DNA of 64,000 bases, taken from UKL13-3 sp964392775 (GTDB taxonomy: Bacteria > Bacteroidota > Bacteroidia > UKL13-3). Shown here piece by piece: positions 55,107 through 63,978 of the stretch. The stretch covers positions 1 to 64,000 of the forward strand of contig CAYMRD010000006.1 of assembly GCA_964392775.1 (NCBI GenBank), read 5' to 3'. Made by a program: the position numbers and the translations under genes. The notes under the pieces are model-generated. The model had not been told where the DNA came from and searched no databases. It saw only the letters and a program-made list of their open reading frames with translations. Each line of letters begins with the position of its first letter. Within the stretch, counting starts at the first letter, position 1.

Positions 55107-55769
55107 TTATTTAAGGTTGGCAAAATTATGAAACACAATGGATTTTAGTTCATCCACATCTATCTCTTTGAGGTTGGCTGCGAGTTTGTAGATTCCATCA
55201 ATTTGATATTCAGATGAGGTATCTGTTTCGAGGAAAATTTGGTTGTTGGGAGTAGCTTGAAAAGCCTCTGCTGATTTAGGTTCGGTGAGGTTCTTGCCAA
55301 ATGAGAGAAAGCACGGGTATTTCAGCAGCTCCGCAGCCTGTTGTTTGTTGCCGGCAAACTGATGAAAGATAAAAGGGATGCGTGTTTTTTTGAGGTAAGG
55401 AATCAGTTCCTGATACGTTCGCACCGCATGAATGATGATCGGTTTTTGCACGGCTCGCGCAATATCCAGCTGGGTTTCAAAGTAAGGAATTTGTTTGCTG
55501 AGAGGTGTTTCAATGGATTTGTCAAGTCCAATTTCGCCAATGGCCCAAACCTTATCGGATGTAGCCAAATCCATCAACCGGTCGGAGCATTCCGTTACCG
55601 TCATCGTTTGCAAAAACCACGGATGCAATCCCACCGAAACAGCATAAGGTAAGTTGTTGATGCTTTCGGCAGAAAAGGATAGGTATGCATTGCGCACCAC
55701 AAATTCATCTTTAACTTGTGGCTTGTGGTGACTGTGAATATTGATAAAGGATTGTTCAGTAGGCAACAT
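55107..55769 (-). CDS. TatD-related metal-dependent hydrolase
   Basis: A 220-residue protein of the amidohydrolase-like TatD family, shorter than E. coli TatD (about 260). Metal-binding blocks: FINIHSHHKP (HxH), VSVGLHPWFL, WAIGEIGLDKS (Glu), KPIIIHAVRTYQELI, FIFHQFAGNKQQA and LETDTSS (Asp). TatD enzymes are 3'-5' DNases with roles in repair. The shortened loops suggest a divergent subgroup; activity is inferred only. Confidence 0.85.
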   Translation of the reverse strand: MLPTEQSFINIHSHHKPQVKDEFVVRNAYLSFSAESINNLPYAVSVGLHPWFLQTMTVTECSDRLMDLATSDKVWAIGEIGLDKSIETPLSKQIPYFETQLDIARAVQKPIIIHAVRTYQELIPYLKKTRIPFIFHQFAGNKQQAAELLKYPCFLSFGKNLTEPKSAEAFQATPNNQIFLETDTSSEYQIDGIYKLAANLKEIDVDELKSIVFHNFANLK

Positions 55770-55795
55770 GGTGCAATATAATAGATTCTAAAGAG

Positions 55796-55850
55796 AAGAA
55801 AGATTGAAGCACACAAAGAGGAAACCGCAAGATTCGGCCTTCGTGTACAA
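55796..55850. repeat. Second copy of the GGAAACCGCAAGAT / GGCCTTCGTG repeat
   Basis: About 50 bp nearly identical to 28262-28312, sharing AGAAGAAAGATT, GGAAACCGCAAGAT and GGCCTTCGTG in order and ending with GTGTACAA. It lacks the left terminal inverted repeat. Confidence 0.6.
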
Positions 55851-55878
55851 TACTTAAGCTCTATTTTTTTTTCGGAGT

Positions 55879-55917
55879 AAAAAAAACGCGCCAAGAGCTT
55901 TCACCCTTGACGCGTTT
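55879..55917 (-). terminator. Intrinsic terminator of the etf genes
   Basis: On the minus strand AAACGCGTCAAG pairs with CTTGGCGCGTTT (12 bp, one G-U) across a 10-nt loop, followed by five more T residues, 24 bp after the etfA stop. Confidence 0.88.
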
Positions 55918-55940
55918 AGTGTATTCGATTCAGTTGAATA

Positions 55941-56909
55941 TTATGCTTTCAGTTTTTTAGCGGCTTCAATAATTTTAGGCATCACCTCAAAAGCGTCACC
56001 CACAATACCGTAATCGGCAGCCTTAAAGAAAGGAGCTTCCGGATCTTTGTTGATGGCCACAATCACTTTGCTTGAGCTTACACCCGCAAGGTGTTGAATG
56101 GCTCCACTGATACCAACAGCGATGTATAAATTCGGTTTAATAGTGATACCGGTTTGACCTACGTGTTCAGAATGTGGTCTCCAGTGCATATCGCTCACCG
56201 GTTTTGAACATGCCGTTGCAGCACCTAAGGTATTAGCAAGGTCTTCAATCAATCCCCAGTTTTCAGGACCTTTTAATCCACGTCCGCCACTGATTACAAT
56301 TTCCGCTTCCGTCAAAGGAATTTTTCCGGTAGCACGTGAGATTTCTATTGATTGAGAGATAAAGTCAGCAGCGCTCAAACCTCCATCATGTGTAGAGATA
56401 GCAGCTGTTTTATTGTTTTCAACAAGGTCGAAAGTGTTTGGTGTGATGGCCAAAACTTTGGCAGCTGTTTTCATATCCACTTCGGCAAAAGCTTTACCGC
56501 TGAATACACTTCTGCGTACTTTAAATCCGGCAGCAGTATTCGGGTAAGAGATTACACCGCTTGCAATACCTGCTTTTAATTTAGCAGCTACACGAGGGGC
56601 AATGGCTTTACCACTGTATGTGTTCGAGATTACAACTACTGATGCGTTTTCGGCAGCAGCAACGGTTGCCATGGCTTTGGCAAATGCTTCAGCGATGAAT
56701 GTATTGACATTATCACCTTTAATGCTGATTACTTTTTCGGCTCCGTATTTACCCAACTCGGCCAGTTTGTTGTCGTCTACATTTCCAATCGAAACAGCTA
56801 CGCAGTTGGTGCCTGTCTGTTGGGCAACCTGACTTCCATAACTAACGGCTTCCAAAGTTGATTTTTTGAAGTTTCCGTCAATGCTTTCTGCAAATATTAA
56901 TATACTCAT
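55941..56909 (-). CDS. etfA: Electron transfer flavoprotein subunit alpha
   Basis: A 322-residue FixB/EtfA protein. The N-terminal domain has MSILIFAESIDGNFKKSTLE; the C-terminal FAD domain carries EIVISGGRGLKGPENWGLIE, MHWRPHSEHVGQTGITIKPN, YIAVGISGAIQHLAGVSSSK and NKDPEAPFFKAADYGIVGD. With EtfB it carries electrons from acyl-CoA dehydrogenases to the quinone pool. It lies downstream of etfB; the 105-bp gap holds AT-rich inverted words. Confidence 0.95.
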   Translation of the reverse strand: MSILIFAESIDGNFKKSTLEAVSYGSQVAQQTGTNCVAVSIGNVDDNKLAELGKYGAEKVISIKGDNVNTFIAEAFAKAMATVAAAENASVVVISNTYSGKAIAPRVAAKLKAGIASGVISYPNTAAGFKVRRSVFSGKAFAEVDMKTAAKVLAITPNTFDLVENNKTAAISTHDGGLSAADFISQSIEISRATGKIPLTEAEIVISGGRGLKGPENWGLIEDLANTLGAATACSKPVSDMHWRPHSEHVGQTGITIKPNLYIAVGISGAIQHLAGVSSSKVIVAINKDPEAPFFKAADYGIVGDAFEVMPKIIEAAKKLKA

Positions 56910-57014
56910 GTGGTTAGTTGATTATGTTGATTGAGTAATTAGGTTGGTTAAGTAGGAGTAATGATTTTGTATTTCTTTACTTAATCAACTTACCCAACTT
57001 AATTACTTATTTAC

Positions 57015-57752
57015 TTAAATGATCTTCGCTTCGTTGTGTAATAAATCAATTAATTGTGCTGCATCTTCAGGTGCAATCATTTTGCAGGCCCCTTTAGCCG
57101 GAGGCATATCAAAGGCAACGGTTACCGAAGTTAAATCAGCAGCAGCAGGCTCAACCACTTTCAAAGGTTTGGTACGAGCGGCCATGATGCCACGCATATT
57201 AGGAATACGGGGTTCGGTTAATTCTTTTTGTGCGCTGGCTACCATTGGAAGTTTGCAGCTAAGTTTTTCTTTTCCGCCATCAATATCACGCTCCATAATA
57301 GCTACACCATTTTCAATGTCAATGGCTGTAACCACATTCACTGAAGGCATTCCTAGCATTTCGCCTAATAATCCAGCTACCTGACCACCATTGTAATCAA
57401 TAGATTCACGTCCGGTTAAAATCAAATCAAAACCTTCCGATTTAGCATAAGCTGCAATTTGTTCAGCCACAAAATATGCATCAGTTGGATCAGCGTTGAT
57501 GCGCACTGCATCAGTAGCGCCAATGGCAAGAGCCTTACGGATGCTCGCTTCAGTATCTGCCAAACCAACCGTAACAGTGGTAACTGTTCCACCTTGTTTT
57601 TCGGTTATTTCCAATGCACGGGTAAGTGCAAGTTCGTCATACGGGTTGATGATAAATTGAACACCTGCAGTGTTAAACTTAGTGTTGTTGTCGGTAAAAA
57701 TTACCTTCGTTGTTGTGTCGGGCACGTTGCTTACGCAAACTAATATCTTCAT
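57015..57752 (-). CDS. etfB: Electron transfer flavoprotein subunit beta
   Basis: A 245-residue FixA/EtfB protein from the ATG at 57752 (MKILVCVSNVPDTTTKVIF); the frame continues upstream to 57944 but that part overlaps the divergent TPR gene. Family blocks: FIINPYDELALTRALEI, GATDAVRINADPTDAYFVAE, LTGRESIDYNGGQVAGLLGE and PRIPNMRGIMAARTKPL. It binds AMP and forms the heterodimer with EtfA. A TACTTTTG promoter box lies at 57778-57785. Confidence 0.95.
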   Translation of the reverse strand: MKILVCVSNVPDTTTKVIFTDNNTKFNTAGVQFIINPYDELALTRALEITEKQGGTVTTVTVGLADTEASIRKALAIGATDAVRINADPTDAYFVAEQIAAYAKSEGFDLILTGRESIDYNGGQVAGLLGEMLGMPSVNVVTAIDIENGVAIMERDIDGGKEKLSCKLPMVASAQKELTEPRIPNMRGIMAARTKPLKVVEPAAADLTSVTVAFDMPPAKGACKMIAPEDAAQLIDLLHNEAKII

Positions 57753-57807
57753 ATATTTGCTTTTGATAAAAGGGAGACAAAAGTAAACCTTTTTTGATTT
57801 TAGAAAA

Positions 57808-58122
57808 ATGTCAAATTCACGATTCGAAAAACTGCTCGAAATGCTTGAAGAACAGCCCAATGACCTGTTTTTGCAATATGCGCTTGCGATGGAATATCTG
57901 GGTATGGGGAAGGCTGCGGAAGCCGAAAAACAATTTCGCGCCATTCTTTTTGCCGATGCCCACCATGTGGCATCCTATTACCAATTGGGCAAATTGCTCG
58001 AGGGAAGAGATGAAGCAGATGCGATTCAGGTATATGAAAAAGGCATGGCCGAAGCCAAAATTAAAAACGATCTGAAGACAGTCAATGAATTCAGAAGTGC
58101 TCTGGATGAGTTGCTTTACTAG
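57808..58122 (+). CDS. Small TPR-like protein
   Basis: A 104-residue all-helical protein with two to three TPR units (NDLFLQYALAMEYLGMGKAA, ASYYQLGKLLEGRDEADAIQ). No signal peptide. Such short TPR proteins are adaptor-like and usually uncharacterised. It is divergent from etfB with 55 bp between the starts. Confidence 0.78.
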   Translation: MSNSRFEKLLEMLEEQPNDLFLQYALAMEYLGMGKAAEAEKQFRAILFADAHHVASYYQLGKLLEGRDEADAIQVYEKGMAEAKIKNDLKTVNEFRSALDELLY

Positions 58123-58267
58123 TTTAATGATTGATTTGGGCGTGTCCGCGAGGTTCGTTCCTCACTCGCGGTCGGGCTATCCACTGCAAGTCCTCGCCAC
58201 TCGTACCTCGTGTCTGTGGGCTTTCCGTTGCTATCCCTCACGCTTTAGGATTAATATTAACGTAACA
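58123..58267. repeat. Degenerate intergenic repeat-like sequence before the dnaB 3' end
   Basis: Two related segments, GTCGGGCTATCCACTGCAAG and GTGGGCTTTCCGTTGCTATC, each followed by CC-TCgC/CCTCACGC, form a short degenerate duplication within 58170-58255. No coding support. Confidence 0.4.
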
Positions 58268-59797
58268 CTAAAACGGTGGAGGCGTGAAGCTATCATCGTC
58301 ATCATGATTCCAATCATTGAGTTTCGAACTTTTGGTTACAATACCCTGATTATCGGTGAGCATCTCTGTATCAATTGCATAATCAAACTCCGTTAAATCC
58401 TGAAACTTGGTAAACTCATGCACAAAACGCAAGCGCACATTATCAAGCGCACCGTTACGGTGTTTGGCAATATGCAGTTCGGCCACTCCATGTGTTGAAC
58501 TTCCATCTTCAAACTCCGAAATTTTATAATACTCCGGACGGTAAATAAACATTACCATATCGGCATCCTGCTCAATGGAACCAGACTCACGCAAATCCGA
58601 AAGCATTGGAATGGCTGATACTCCACGTTTTTCGGAAGCACGACTCAACTGAGCCAACGCAATCACCGGTACATCCAGTTCTTTGGCCAGTGCTTTGAGT
58701 GAACGTGAAATATAACTTACCTCCTGCTCACGGTTACCATTTTTATTGTTCGAATCATCGCCTCGCATCAACTGCAAATAATCGATGATAATCATCTCAA
58801 CATTGTTTTGCTCTTTCAATCTGCGGCATTTCGATCGCAATTCAAAAATCGATAGGGCAGGGGTGTCATCAATAAAGATTGGAGCCTCATTCAATCGGGC
58901 AATCTTTGTATTTAACTGCTGCCACTCATGTTCAGCCAATGTTCCTTTTTTGAGTTTCTCACCGGTAATCTCCGCCTCTCCACTAATCATACGCGTAACC
59001 AACTGACGACTGCTCATCTCCAGTGAGAAGATGGCAATGGCACGAGGTTTTTCAGCTAACAACGAAGCATTACGTGCAATAGATAATACCATTGCCGTTT
59101 TACCCATACCCGGACGGGCAGCAAGGATAACCAAATCGGAACGTTGGAAACCGGATGTGATACGATCCAGTTTGGTGAAGCCCGAAGGAATTCCGGTCAT
59201 ACCACCTTCTTTGTCTTTCAGCGATTCAATCTCACGAATGGCTTCTTTGATAACCATATTCATTTGTTTGTAATCGCGTTTGATATTTCCCTGTGATACT
59301 TCAAACAATTTACGTTCGGCACTATCCAGCAATTCAAATGCGTCACTCGATTCTTCAAATGCTTCGCGTTGAATTTCACTCGCAATGCGAATCAGCTCGC
59401 GCTGAATAAATTTTTGCGCAACAATGCGGGCATGGTATTCAATATTGGCGGCCGAGGCCACACGGTTAGTGAGTGAGGTGATATAGTAAGCGCCTCCAAC
59501 AATATCCAACTGACCTTTTTTGCGCAGGTCCGAAGTCACCGTCAAAATATCAATCGGCTCAGCACGGCTGAACAAATCTTTGATGGATTGAAAGATAATA
59601 ACGTGAGCTTCTTTATAGAAACTTTCAGGCTTTAAAACATCAGCAATAACTGTGATGGCATTTTTCTCCAGCATCAATGCACCCAAAACCGCTTCTTCCA
59701 AATCAACCGATTGGGGCGGTACTTTGCCGGCCTCAATCACTGATTTGATGTCGATATTACGTGTGGTTTTACGTTTATTGTTACCAGTTTCTGTCAT
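58268..59797 (-). CDS. dnaB: Replicative DNA helicase DnaB
   Basis: A 509-residue hexameric helicase. The N-terminal DnaB domain (KVPPQSVDLEEAVLGALMLE) and linker are followed by the RecA-like C-domain, with Walker A VILAARPGMGKTAMVLSIA, Walker B MIIIDYLQLMRG and the QLSRASEKR arginine-finger region. It has no intein. A TACTTTTG box (59833-59840, minus strand) precedes it by about 35 bp. Confidence 0.96.
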   Translation of the reverse strand: MTETGNNKRKTTRNIDIKSVIEAGKVPPQSVDLEEAVLGALMLEKNAITVIADVLKPESFYKEAHVIIFQSIKDLFSRAEPIDILTVTSDLRKKGQLDIVGGAYYITSLTNRVASAANIEYHARIVAQKFIQRELIRIASEIQREAFEESSDAFELLDSAERKLFEVSQGNIKRDYKQMNMVIKEAIREIESLKDKEGGMTGIPSGFTKLDRITSGFQRSDLVILAARPGMGKTAMVLSIARNASLLAEKPRAIAIFSLEMSSRQLVTRMISGEAEITGEKLKKGTLAEHEWQQLNTKIARLNEAPIFIDDTPALSIFELRSKCRRLKEQNNVEMIIIDYLQLMRGDDSNNKNGNREQEVSYISRSLKALAKELDVPVIALAQLSRASEKRGVSAIPMLSDLRESGSIEQDADMVMFIYRPEYYKISEFEDGSSTHGVAELHIAKHRNGALDNVRLRFVHEFTKFQDLTEFDYAIDTEMLTDNQGIVTKSSKLNDWNHDDDDSFTPPPF

Positions 59798-60218
59798 ATT
59801 CTTGTCCTCGATTCTTGCAATTATGCATCTCCCAAAAGTAAGCCGACTAATTCGTTTTTACATCGTTTGCTTGCCTAATGCTAACTTATACACAAGCCTC
59901 CTAAAATGTGTTCAAACCGTGTGTATTAGTATTGATGTTGTTCGCTAAGTTGTTGAGCACCATTTTATATTTTTCCACAAACGGGTTGCTTGGAAACATT
60001 GCAACAGTTGTTTACATTAAGCAAATGCTCATGTTGTGTTGTTTCAGTTTCAGTGGGGTAATAAGTTGTGAACAGAAGACCTTGGGAAATCCTTCATTGA
60101 AATTGTAGCGCTGTGGCATTAAAGTTTTATTGCTTGCAATGCTTTGGTGGGTAGATGTTTGTGCTATTCGGTGCACATTTGCATCTGGATACTCTGATAC
60201 TGTGTCAAAGTATAACCC

Positions 60219-60325
60219 ATCTCAAAAATCATTTCAGGTGTCAGCCTGAGCTTGTCGAAGGCTAATTCTGTGGAAAAAAGCAGGTTTCGACAGGCTTAAC
60301 CTGACATGGGTTCTGTTTTTGAGAT
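60219..60325. repeat. 107-bp inverted-repeat (MITE-like) element
   Basis: Outer ends ATCTCAAAAA (60219-60228) and TTTTTGAGAT (60316-60325) are exact complements. Inside, AGGTGTCAGCCTGAGCTTGT and TTTCGACAGGCTTAACCTGA form the inner arms. The inner arms belong to the same family as the array at 37034-37462. No coding capacity. Confidence 0.75.
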
Positions 60326-60379
60326 AGCTTCTGATAATAATCTTCTTAAATATTTTTGCGAAGTACGAGTTCAATATTG

Positions 60380-60543
60380 GGATTCTGTGAGAATGATTTG
60401 CGAGGTAACTTTATCAAAACACAACCGACTACGATTACTGTGGTTGATTTGTTTGGGAAAGAACTTGTAAAATGTGCCGTTTACTGAACCGATATCAACG
60501 AAACCGTTTCAGCCAAATCCTTTATATAATTGAATGCATTTTT
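60380..60543 (+). pseudogene. Relic of a T9SS C-terminal sorting domain
   Basis: In one frame the DNA reads LRGNFIKTQPTTITVVDLF and GKELVKCAVY, then TGA, then TDINETVSAKSFI and TAA. The TTITVVDLFGKEL core and the order of parts resemble a T9SS type A tail, interrupted by one stop and without any upstream gene body. A strong terminator lies 67 bp further on, as expected at the 3' end of such a gene. Interpreted as the decayed end of a lost secreted-protein gene. Confidence 0.4.
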
Positions 60544-60609
60544 GTTCCATAAGCAATGCCAATGAAAATAAAACGTAGAAGTTTATGGAGGGTAAATATA
60601 CTTCAACAT

Positions 60610-60655
60610 GACCTCCCGCGCGGCTGCATAGCAGCCGCGCGGGAGGTCTTTTTTT
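60610..60655 (+). terminator. Very strong orphan intrinsic terminator
   Basis: A perfect 18-bp GC-rich stem (60610-60627 with 60631-60648, loop ATA) followed by seven T residues on the plus strand. No intact plus-strand gene precedes it within this spacer. Confidence 0.9.
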
Positions 60656-60779
60656 GAATGGAGTCGGCTTTTATTCAAGTTTGATTTATCAAACTTTTCC
60701 CTGTTTCATTTGTTCCTCAATCTGTTATAATTTATAAACATCCGCGTCATTTCTTCGTTTATAAGTAAATACTGTCAAA

Positions 60780-60810
60780 TTGCCTTTAATCGGTTTTGGA
60801 ATTATATTTG
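60780..60810 (+). promoter_or_regulatory. Promoter of clpC (TTG, 20 bp, TATATTTG)
   Basis: TTG at 60780-60782 and a perfect -7 box at 60803-60810, 50 bp before the ATG. No CtsR or CIRCE-type operator is seen. Confidence 0.68.
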
Positions 60811-60860
60811 ACTACAGTCATAACCAACCGCAGCTGCGGAAGCAATTTATTTGAATCATT

Positions 60861-63407
60861 ATGGAAGCAAAATTTTCACCACGCGTAAAGGATGTGATTA
60901 GTTATAGTCGGGAAGAAGCTATTCGCCTCGGCCACGATTATATCGGCACAGAGCATTTGCTGTTGGGACTTATCCGCGAAGGGGATGGTAAAGCCCTCAA
61001 AACCCTCCGGGCGTTGGATATCGACAGCATTCGCCTCAAAAAGACCATCGAGGATGCCATTAAAGGAACAGCCACCAATAATACCAACTTGGTTAATATT
61101 CCCCTCACCAAACAAGCCGAAAAGGTTTTGAAAATAACTTATCTCGAAGCGAAGATCTTCAAAACCGATATCATCGGTACGGAACATCTGCTGCTTTCTA
61201 TTTTGAGAGATGAGGACAATCTGGCATCCCAAATTTTGTCGCAATACGGAGTATCTTATGATATTTTTAAAGCGGCCATCGAAAACAATATAACAGAGGT
61301 AAAAAACGAGATGTCGCAAGATTCGGAAGAAGAATACTACCGCGAGGAGCGTAAACCACAGGAACCTGCCCGCAAAACAGATACAAAATCCAAAACCCCG
61401 GTATTGGATAATTTTGGTCGCGACCTCACCAAATCAGCCGAAGAAGGAAAACTGGACCCGATTGTGGGACGTGAAAAAGAAATTGAGCGCGTTTCGCAAA
61501 TTTTGAGCCGCAGAAAGAAAAATAATCCAATCTTAATTGGTGAGCCGGGTGTTGGTAAAACAGCCATTGCCGAAGGGTTGGCCTTGCGTATTGTGCAGCG
61601 TAAAGTTTCGCGTGTATTGTTCAACAAACGGGTAATCATGCTCGATTTGGCTTCACTGGTGGCGGGTACCAAATACCGTGGACAGTTTGAAGAGCGCATG
61701 AAAGCGGTGATGAACGAACTGGAAAAATCACCCGATGTGATCCTTTTTATTGATGAAATTCATACCATTGTTGGTGCGGGTGGTGCTTCGGGGTCACTCG
61801 ATGCCTCTAATATGTTTAAGCCGGCTTTGGCCCGTGGAGAGATTCAATGTATTGGTGCTACTACTTTAGATGAGTACCGTCAGTATATTGAAAAAGACGG
61901 AGCCCTCGAAAGACGTTTCCAAGTGGTGATGGTAAACCCTGCAACTCCTGAAGAAACCGTTGAAATTTTGCACAATATCAAGGGCAAATACGAAGACCAC
62001 CACAGCGTGACCTACGAAGAAGAAGCGATTGCTGCCTGTGTGGCCATGAGTAACCGTTACATGACCGACCGTCATTTACCCGATAAGGCTATTGATGTTT
62101 TGGATGAAGTAGGAGCCCGGGTGCATATCAGCAATATTCACGTTCCGCAAAATGTGCTGGAATTGGAGAAAATGATTGAAGACATCAAGGTTGAAAAAAA
62201 CAAGGTTGTTAAAAGTCAGAAGTATGAAGAGGCTGCCAAATTGCGCGACCGCGAAAAACATCTGTTGGAACAACTCGAAACCGAAAAGTCGAAATGGGAA
62301 GAAGAAACCAAATCGCAACGTTATAAAGTAACCGAAGAAGACGTAGCTGAAGTGATTGCCATGATGACCGGGATTCCGGTAAAACGTATTGCCCAAAGCG
62401 AAGGTATTCGTTTGCTCAATATGGGTACTGAGCTGCAAGGCAAAGTAATTGGTCAGGAAGATGCGATTAAGAAACTTGCCAAAGCCATTCAGCGTACCCG
62501 TGCCGGACTGAAAAATCCGAATAAACCGATTGGTTCATTTGTGTTCTTAGGCCCCACCGGAGTAGGTAAAACCGAAATGGGAAAAGTATTGGCCCGCTAT
62601 TTATTCGACAGTGACGATGCAATGATTCGCATCGACATGAGCGAATACATGGAGAAATTTGCAGTGAGCCGTTTGGTAGGAGCGCCTCCGGGTTATATCG
62701 GATACGAAGAAGGAGGGCAGCTGACCGAAAAAATTCGCAGAAAACCTTATGCGGTGGTATTGCTCGATGAAATCGAAAAAGCCCATCCGGATGTATTCAA
62801 TATTTTGTTGCAGGTATTGGATGAAGGTTTCCTTACTGACAGCTTAGGCCGTAAAGTGGATTTCCGCAATACCATCATCATCATGACCTCCAATATTGGT
62901 TCACGCCAGTTGAAGGACTTTGGACAAGGAGTAGGGTTTGGAACACCATCCAAAGAAGCACAAAGTGATATTCACACAAAAGTGGTAATTGAAAATGCCT
63001 TAAAACGTTTCTTCTCGCCTGAGTTCTTGAACAGGATTGATGATGTGATAGTGTTTAACTCACTCGGAAAAGAAGCAATTACAAAAATTCTGGACCTCAA
63101 CATGAACACCTTGGTGAAACGCGTGGAAGAGTTGGGTTATGTATTCAAAATTACAGATGAAGCCAAAGGCTTTTTGTCGGAAAAAGGATTTGACCCCGAT
63201 ATGGGAGCCCGTCCTTTGGCCCGCACTATCCAGCGTTTTGTGGAAGATCCGATTGCCGAAGAATTGCTGAAAGGCGAAGCCGGTGAAGGAGCAACCATAG
63301 AGGTGGGTTATGAGAAAGATGCACCTGAGCTTAAAATTACGGTGGTCAAGAAAAAAGAACCTAAAAAGAAAAAGGATGCACCTCCTGTGAATCCAACTGA
63401 TAACTAG
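60861..63407 (+). CDS. clpC: ATP-dependent Clp protease ATP-binding subunit ClpC
   Basis: An 848-residue class I Hsp100 unfoldase. Two N-terminal Clp_N repeats (EEAIRLGHDYIGTEHLLLGL and KTDIIGTEHLLLSILRDEDN) come first, then AAA+ module 1 (Walker A GEPGVGKTAIAEGLA, Walker B VILFIDEIHT). The middle UVR segment (QKYEEAAKLRDREKHLLEQL) marks ClpC rather than ClpA/B, and AAA+ module 2 (GPTGVGKTEMGK, VVLLDEIEKAHPDV) follows. A lysine-rich tail follows. It feeds substrates to ClpP (not in this window), and with ssrA in the window it may degrade tagged proteins. No mcsA/mcsB/ctsR operon accompanies it. Confidence 0.96.
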   Translation: MEAKFSPRVKDVISYSREEAIRLGHDYIGTEHLLLGLIREGDGKALKTLRALDIDSIRLKKTIEDAIKGTATNNTNLVNIPLTKQAEKVLKITYLEAKIFKTDIIGTEHLLLSILRDEDNLASQILSQYGVSYDIFKAAIENNITEVKNEMSQDSEEEYYREERKPQEPARKTDTKSKTPVLDNFGRDLTKSAEEGKLDPIVGREKEIERVSQILSRRKKNNPILIGEPGVGKTAIAEGLALRIVQRKVSRVLFNKRVIMLDLASLVAGTKYRGQFEERMKAVMNELEKSPDVILFIDEIHTIVGAGGASGSLDASNMFKPALARGEIQCIGATTLDEYRQYIEKDGALERRFQVVMVNPATPEETVEILHNIKGKYEDHHSVTYEEEAIAACVAMSNRYMTDRHLPDKAIDVLDEVGARVHISNIHVPQNVLELEKMIEDIKVEKNKVVKSQKYEEAAKLRDREKHLLEQLETEKSKWEEETKSQRYKVTEEDVAEVIAMMTGIPVKRIAQSEGIRLLNMGTELQGKVIGQEDAIKKLAKAIQRTRAGLKNPNKPIGSFVFLGPTGVGKTEMGKVLARYLFDSDDAMIRIDMSEYMEKFAVSRLVGAPPGYIGYEEGGQLTEKIRRKPYAVVLLDEIEKAHPDVFNILLQVLDEGFLTDSLGRKVDFRNTIIIMTSNIGSRQLKDFGQGVGFGTPSKEAQSDIHTKVVIENALKRFFSPEFLNRIDDVIVFNSLGKEAITKILDLNMNTLVKRVEELGYVFKITDEAKGFLSEKGFDPDMGARPLARTIQRFVEDPIAEELLKGEAGEGATIEVGYEKDAPELKITVVKKKEPKKKKDAPPVNPTDN

Positions 63408-63408
63408 C

Positions 63409-63480
63409 AGCCCCGATTTATCGGGGCTCAAAATCCATTACTTACAAGATACTTAAGAGCCCCGATAAATCGGGGCTTTT
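63409..63480 (+). terminator. Paired palindromes after clpC
   Basis: AGCCCCGATTTATCGGGGCT (63409-63428) and AGCCCCGATAAATCGGGGCT (63458-63477) are each self-complementary hairpins and also exact reverse complements of each other. The second ends in TTTT. It can act as the clpC terminator, with two alternative folds. Confidence 0.8.
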
Positions 63481-63482
63481 CA

Positions 63483-63490
63483 TATGTTTG
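63483..63490 (+). promoter_or_regulatory. -7 box (TATGTTTG) of rlmH
   Basis: A perfect TAnnTTTG box ending 4 bp before the GTG start, directly after the clpC terminator; predicts a leaderless transcript. Confidence 0.55.
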
Positions 63491-63494
63491 CCTT

Positions 63495-63965
63495 GTGAAA
63501 ATTACCCTTCTCCAATTCGGTAAAACCCATTTTAAGTTTGTAGATACAGGCGTTGATGAGTTTGTGGGCCGGCTGAAACATTATACAAAATTTGAACAGC
63601 TAACGCTGGAGTTGCCTTCTAAGTTGCGCTCGGCTGATGGTGCTTTGGTCAAAAAAGCAGAAGGAGAGATGCTGCTCAAAAAAATTGCACCCACAGACTA
63701 TTTGATGTTGCTGGATGAAAAAGGAGCTACCTATACTTCGAGGGAATTTGCAAACACGCTGCAAAAATTATCCAATACCCAGGCTTCATGCGTATTTGTG
63801 ATTGGTGGAGCTTTCGGCTTTTCGGAACAGGTTTACGAACGAGCCAACGCGAAATTGTCCTTATCAAAAATGACTTTCTCTCATCAACTCATCCGGTTGA
63901 TATTTATCGAGCAATTGTATCGGGCTTATACCATTATAAAAGGGGAGCCGTATCACAATGATTAG
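63495..63965 (+). CDS. rlmH: 23S rRNA pseudouridine(1915)-N3-methyltransferase RlmH
   Basis: A 156-residue SPOUT methyltransferase with a GTG start (KITLLQFGKTHFKFVDTGVD). The SAM-binding knot is visible in LMLLDEKGATYTSREFANTL, VFVIGGAFGFSEQVYERANA and LSLSKMTFSHQLIRLIFIEQ, and the C-terminus YRAYTIIKGEPYHND is the conserved family end. It methylates pseudouridine 1915 in helix 69 of 23S rRNA. Confidence 0.94.
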   Translation: MKITLLQFGKTHFKFVDTGVDEFVGRLKHYTKFEQLTLELPSKLRSADGALVKKAEGEMLLKKIAPTDYLMLLDEKGATYTSREFANTLQKLSNTQASCVFVIGGAFGFSEQVYERANAKLSLSKMTFSHQLIRLIFIEQLYRAYTIIKGEPYHND

Positions 63966-63978
63966 TTGATGGGTAGAT

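Noticed and set aside
59841..60610. RNase P RNA or 6S RNA in the long spacer before clpC
   Set aside because: I looked for conserved RNase P core segments and a long 6S-like closing stem and saw neither.
60780..60861. CtsR or CIRCE operator before clpC
   Set aside because: No CIRCE-like inverted repeat (TTAGCACTC-N9-GAGTGCTAA) or CtsR heptad repeat is seen.
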